Position numbers and translations under genes: made by a program
Shown: positions 46,045-47,950 of the stretch, piece by piece
Position numbering within the stretch: position 1 is the first letter of the stretch
Layout: each line of letters starts with the position of its first letter
Assembly: GCA_020628545.1 (NCBI GenBank)
Contig: JAHDEX010000030.1
Location: 1 to 47,950, forward strand
Origin: Paracoccaceae bacterium
GTDB lineage: Bacteria > Pseudomonadota > Alphaproteobacteria > Rhodobacterales > Rhodobacteraceae
Direction of reading: 5' to 3'
DNA: 47,950 nucleotides
The notes under the pieces: model-generated
Seen by the model: the letters and a program-made list of their open reading frames with translations, nothing else
Told to the model about the DNA's origin: nothing
Database searches by the model: none

Positions 46045-47376
46045 TCAGCGGTTTGTTTTCAGGGCCTGCGCCAGCGCGTGAAAGGAGGCTTTCGGGGTCC
46101 GGACTTGGGTTTCATAGTCCACATGCACGATACCAAAGCGTTTGTCATAGCCAAATGCCCATTCATAGTTGTCGAGCAGGGACCAATAGAAAAACCCCTT
46201 CATATTTGCACCAGCCTCAATCGCCTCTTTGACTGCGAGAACGTGGCCATTGATGTAGTCGGTCCGTGCCGGATCGTCGACGCCCTCGTCGGTGAGGGTG
46301 TCATTCCACGCCATGCCGTTTTCAGTCACATAGATCGGCATGTCACCCACGTAGTCCTTTGACAGGCGACCGAGGATATTGCGCAAACCTTCGGGGAAGA
46401 TGGCCCATCCCATATCAGTTTTCGGCAGCGGATCAGCTGTTACGTTGATGCTGGGCCAAGGCAGTTCGGGCGCTGGGACAATCAGATTACGAGTGTAGTA
46501 ATTGACGCCAAGCCAGTCGATTGGCTGGCTGATCAGCTCCATGTCAGCTTGCCAATCTTTGGGCATATGCTGGCCAAATCCATCAAGAACGCGCTGCGGG
46601 TAGGACCCTTTTGCAATCGCACCAATAAACCATTGATTGTAGATCGCGTCCTGCAACTCTGCCGCGGCCTGCGCCTCTGGGGTATCGTTGCCCGGCTGAG
46701 AATGCTCAAAGTTCAATACGATCCCGCAATTCTTTTGCCCACGCGCGCGCAAACGCGCCATTGCTTCACCGTGTGCGAGGTTGACGTGATGCATCGCGCG
46801 GGCGGTTGCGCGGATGTCGCGTTTGCCCGGCGCATGGTGGCCGAGGAAATGAGACAGGAAGGATACGCACCAGGGCTCGTTCAGTGTCGCGACGCTTTCG
46901 ATACGGTCACCGATACGGGCCATGATGATATCCGTGAAATCGCCAAACCACTGTGCGACATCCCGGTTCGTCCATCCGCCGAGATCAGCCAGCGCGGAGG
47001 GCATTTCCCAATGATAGAGCGTTTGAAAGGGCTTCAGACCCCGCGCAAGGATTGCATCGACAAGGCGGTCATAGAAGTCCAGACCTTCCTCGTTGACCTG
47101 ACCGCGGCCTTCGGGAAGGACACGGGCCCAACTTGTCGAGAACCGGTAGGCATCCATACCTGCGGACTGCAAGAGGTCGAGATCTGCCTCAAAGCGGTGG
47201 TAATGGTCGCAGGCGACCGCGCCATCATGGGCCCCAAAGACATTGCCGGGCGTCGCGGCAAATGTGTCCCAATGGGTGGAACCGGCGCCACCAAAGCTGT
47301 GTCCTTCGATCTGATAGGCGGCCGTGGCGGCACCGAAAATGAAGTCGTCGGGAAAGTCGGCGCGCGTGAACTGCAT
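46045..47376 (-). CDS. Family GH1 beta-glucosidase
   Basis: A 443-residue TIM-barrel glycosidase. The N-terminal signature FIFGAATAAYQIEG is typical of GH1. The acid/base glutamate is in TLNEPWC and the nucleophile glutamate in YVTENGMAW; FYWSLLDNYEWAFGYDKRFGIVHVDY closes the barrel. No signal peptide is seen, so it works in the cytoplasm on imported beta-glucosides or disaccharides. AAAGGA precedes the ATG. It heads a two-gene unit with glk. A LacI-type site lies 52 bp upstream. Confidence 0.95.
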   Translation of the reverse strand: MQFTRADFPDDFIFGAATAAYQIEGHSFGGAGSTHWDTFAATPGNVFGAHDGAVACDHYHRFEADLDLLQSAGMDAYRFSTSWARVLPEGRGQVNEEGLDFYDRLVDAILARGLKPFQTLYHWEMPSALADLGGWTNRDVAQWFGDFTDIIMARIGDRIESVATLNEPWCVSFLSHFLGHHAPGKRDIRATARAMHHVNLAHGEAMARLRARGQKNCGIVLNFEHSQPGNDTPEAQAAAELQDAIYNQWFIGAIAKGSYPQRVLDGFGQHMPKDWQADMELISQPIDWLGVNYYTRNLIVPAPELPWPSINVTADPLPKTDMGWAIFPEGLRNILGRLSKDYVGDMPIYVTENGMAWNDTLTDEGVDDPARTDYINGHVLAVKEAIEAGANMKGFFYWSLLDNYEWAFGYDKRFGIVHVDYETQVRTPKASFHALAQALKTNR

Positions 47377-47428
47377 GGAAGGTCCTTTGGCAAAGTCTGC
47401 GGGCCGTATAGCGGTGATTCCGTATTAC

Positions 47429-47440
47429 GTAAACGATTAC
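47429..47440. promoter_or_regulatory. LacI-type operator upstream of the GH1-glk unit
   Basis: GTAAACGATTAC is an imperfect palindrome (10 of 12 positions symmetric) with the central CG of LacI-family sites, 52 bp from the GH1 start. It is close in style to alpha/beta-glucoside operators of Rhodobacterales. The rest of 47377-47614 shows no further gene. Confidence 0.55.
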
Positions 47441-47614
47441 ATGCGCAAAAACCCGCAATATGTCGTGATACCGAAGGTCATCGGCAGTCGGCCTTGAAGC
47501 GTGCGAACAGCGGAGACGTTCACAACGATGTCAGCCGCAGGGCGACCGCAGAGTCACCCCATTCTCGCCTGAATTGTTTTGTATTGGTTACCACTAAGTT
47601 GTTTGACACCTACC

Positions 47615-47950
47615 ATGATGAATGCGTCTGACATGATGAAAGACCGTCGGATTAAAAATACGTATCGAAGCGTTATGGCGCTCGCACTTTGCTGCGTGTT
47701 GCCCACCTCTGCTTTGGCCGCGACGCTTGGTTACACGCTGACGATCAATAACCCGGTCTTCAATCCGGCGAATGGCAATCAGAACGTTCCGGATTTTGAG
47801 TTGACCAACACGTCGCAGGCAGGGGCGCAAATCACTGGGTTTCAGCTGTCGATTGGAGATACGTCGGCGAACTTCGACTTCGTGCGCATTCAAACCGCCT
47901 TTATCGATCCAGGTAACGACCTTAGCTTTGCGCTCAACACCGTTGGCACG
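47615..47950 (+). CDS. Secreted protein, N-terminal part (runs off window)
   Basis: The ORF runs from ATG 47615 (other in-frame ATGs at 47618, 47633 and 47636) to the window edge with no stop; 112 codons are visible. After a basic start (KDRRIKNTYRSV) comes a signal peptide core MALALCCVLPTSALA, then mature sequence ATLGYTLTINNPVFNPANG, with strands suggesting a beta-sandwich exported protein. In roseobacters such proteins often end in a VPLPA-type sorting signal, but the C-terminus is outside the window. No good ribosome-binding site picks the start. Function unknown. Confidence 0.65.
   Translation, partial: MMNASDMMKDRRIKNTYRSVMALALCCVLPTSALAATLGYTLTINNPVFNPANGNQNVPDFELTNTSQAGAQITGFQLSIGDTSANFDFVRIQTAFIDPGNDLSFALNTVGT

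Noticed and set aside
46549..47631. Plus-strand open frame antisense to the GH1 gene
   Set aside because: It covers the GH1 gene and its promoter; the GH1 catalytic motifs on the other strand are decisive.

Overview
The window looks like a chromosomal segment of a marine Rhodobacteraceae (Roseobacter-group alphaproteobacterium). The evidence is a G+C-rich sequence with strong GC bias at third codon positions, a CckA hybrid kinase, a Fur/Mur-type regulator lacking the CxxC zinc pair, a B12-dependent ribonucleotide reductase tail, an MttB-like methyltransferase with a separate RACo-type activator, and a zwf-pgl-pgi operon. Almost all of it is ordinary core-genome sequence. I see no IS element, prophage, CRISPR array or integrase.

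Layout. 1-640: the 3' end of nrdJ, a 47-residue basic protein, and a structured downstream stretch ending in a strong terminator. 640-9054: aqpZ, an AIM24-family protein, eno with a cupin gene overlapping its end, an EamA transporter, fur/mur, a PhzF protein, a FemAB-like acyltransferase and tyrS, with two tiny membrane-type ORFs (5174 and 7612) in the gaps. 9118-13261: anmK, an AT-rich orphan ORF with a TTG start (10339), an MttB-family methyltransferase, and a divergent outer-membrane barrel. 13304-18345: an ICL/PEP-mutase-family protein translationally coupled to ada, a small membrane protein, an aminotransferase, soxR with a perfect 18-bp SoxR box, a 47-residue ORF coupled to a glyoxalase-fold protein, and a YjbR protein.

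18548-28939: cysS-cimA, an NDUFAF6/phytoene-synthase-like protein, and a cobalamin block. In that block cobA, cobB and an MFS gene read leftward, and cbiD, cobK, an AlkA-like glycosylase and a serine esterase read rightward with overlapping stop/start codons. 29144-34533: an HNH endonuclease, the Entner-Doudoroff/pentose-phosphate entry operon zwf-pgl-pgi behind a LacI-type palindrome, a prepilin-peptidase-like protein whose GxGD aspartate is alanine, and an acyl-CoA thioesterase just downstream of tRNA-Gly(CCC). 34919-38216: an orphan TRAP substrate-binding protein with an extra N-terminal module, convergent with RACo. 38414-47376: a VTT-like membrane protein, guaB, an MBL hydrolase, rsmB, cckA, and a beta-glucosidase/glucokinase pair behind a LacI-type site. 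The window ends inside a secreted protein.

Three themes link the genes. The first is corrinoid metabolism: cobA, cobB, cbiD, cobK, MttB-like, RACo and nrdJ. The second is glucose entry into the ED pathway: bgl releases glucose, glk phosphorylates it, and zwf-pgl process it. The third is a SoxR-controlled detoxification unit. I found no convincing wholly new multi-gene system. The best leads are the SoxR box with its small ORF/glyoxalase pair, the orphan fused TRAP binding protein, the catalytically altered A24 protein, and the AT-rich ORF at 10339.
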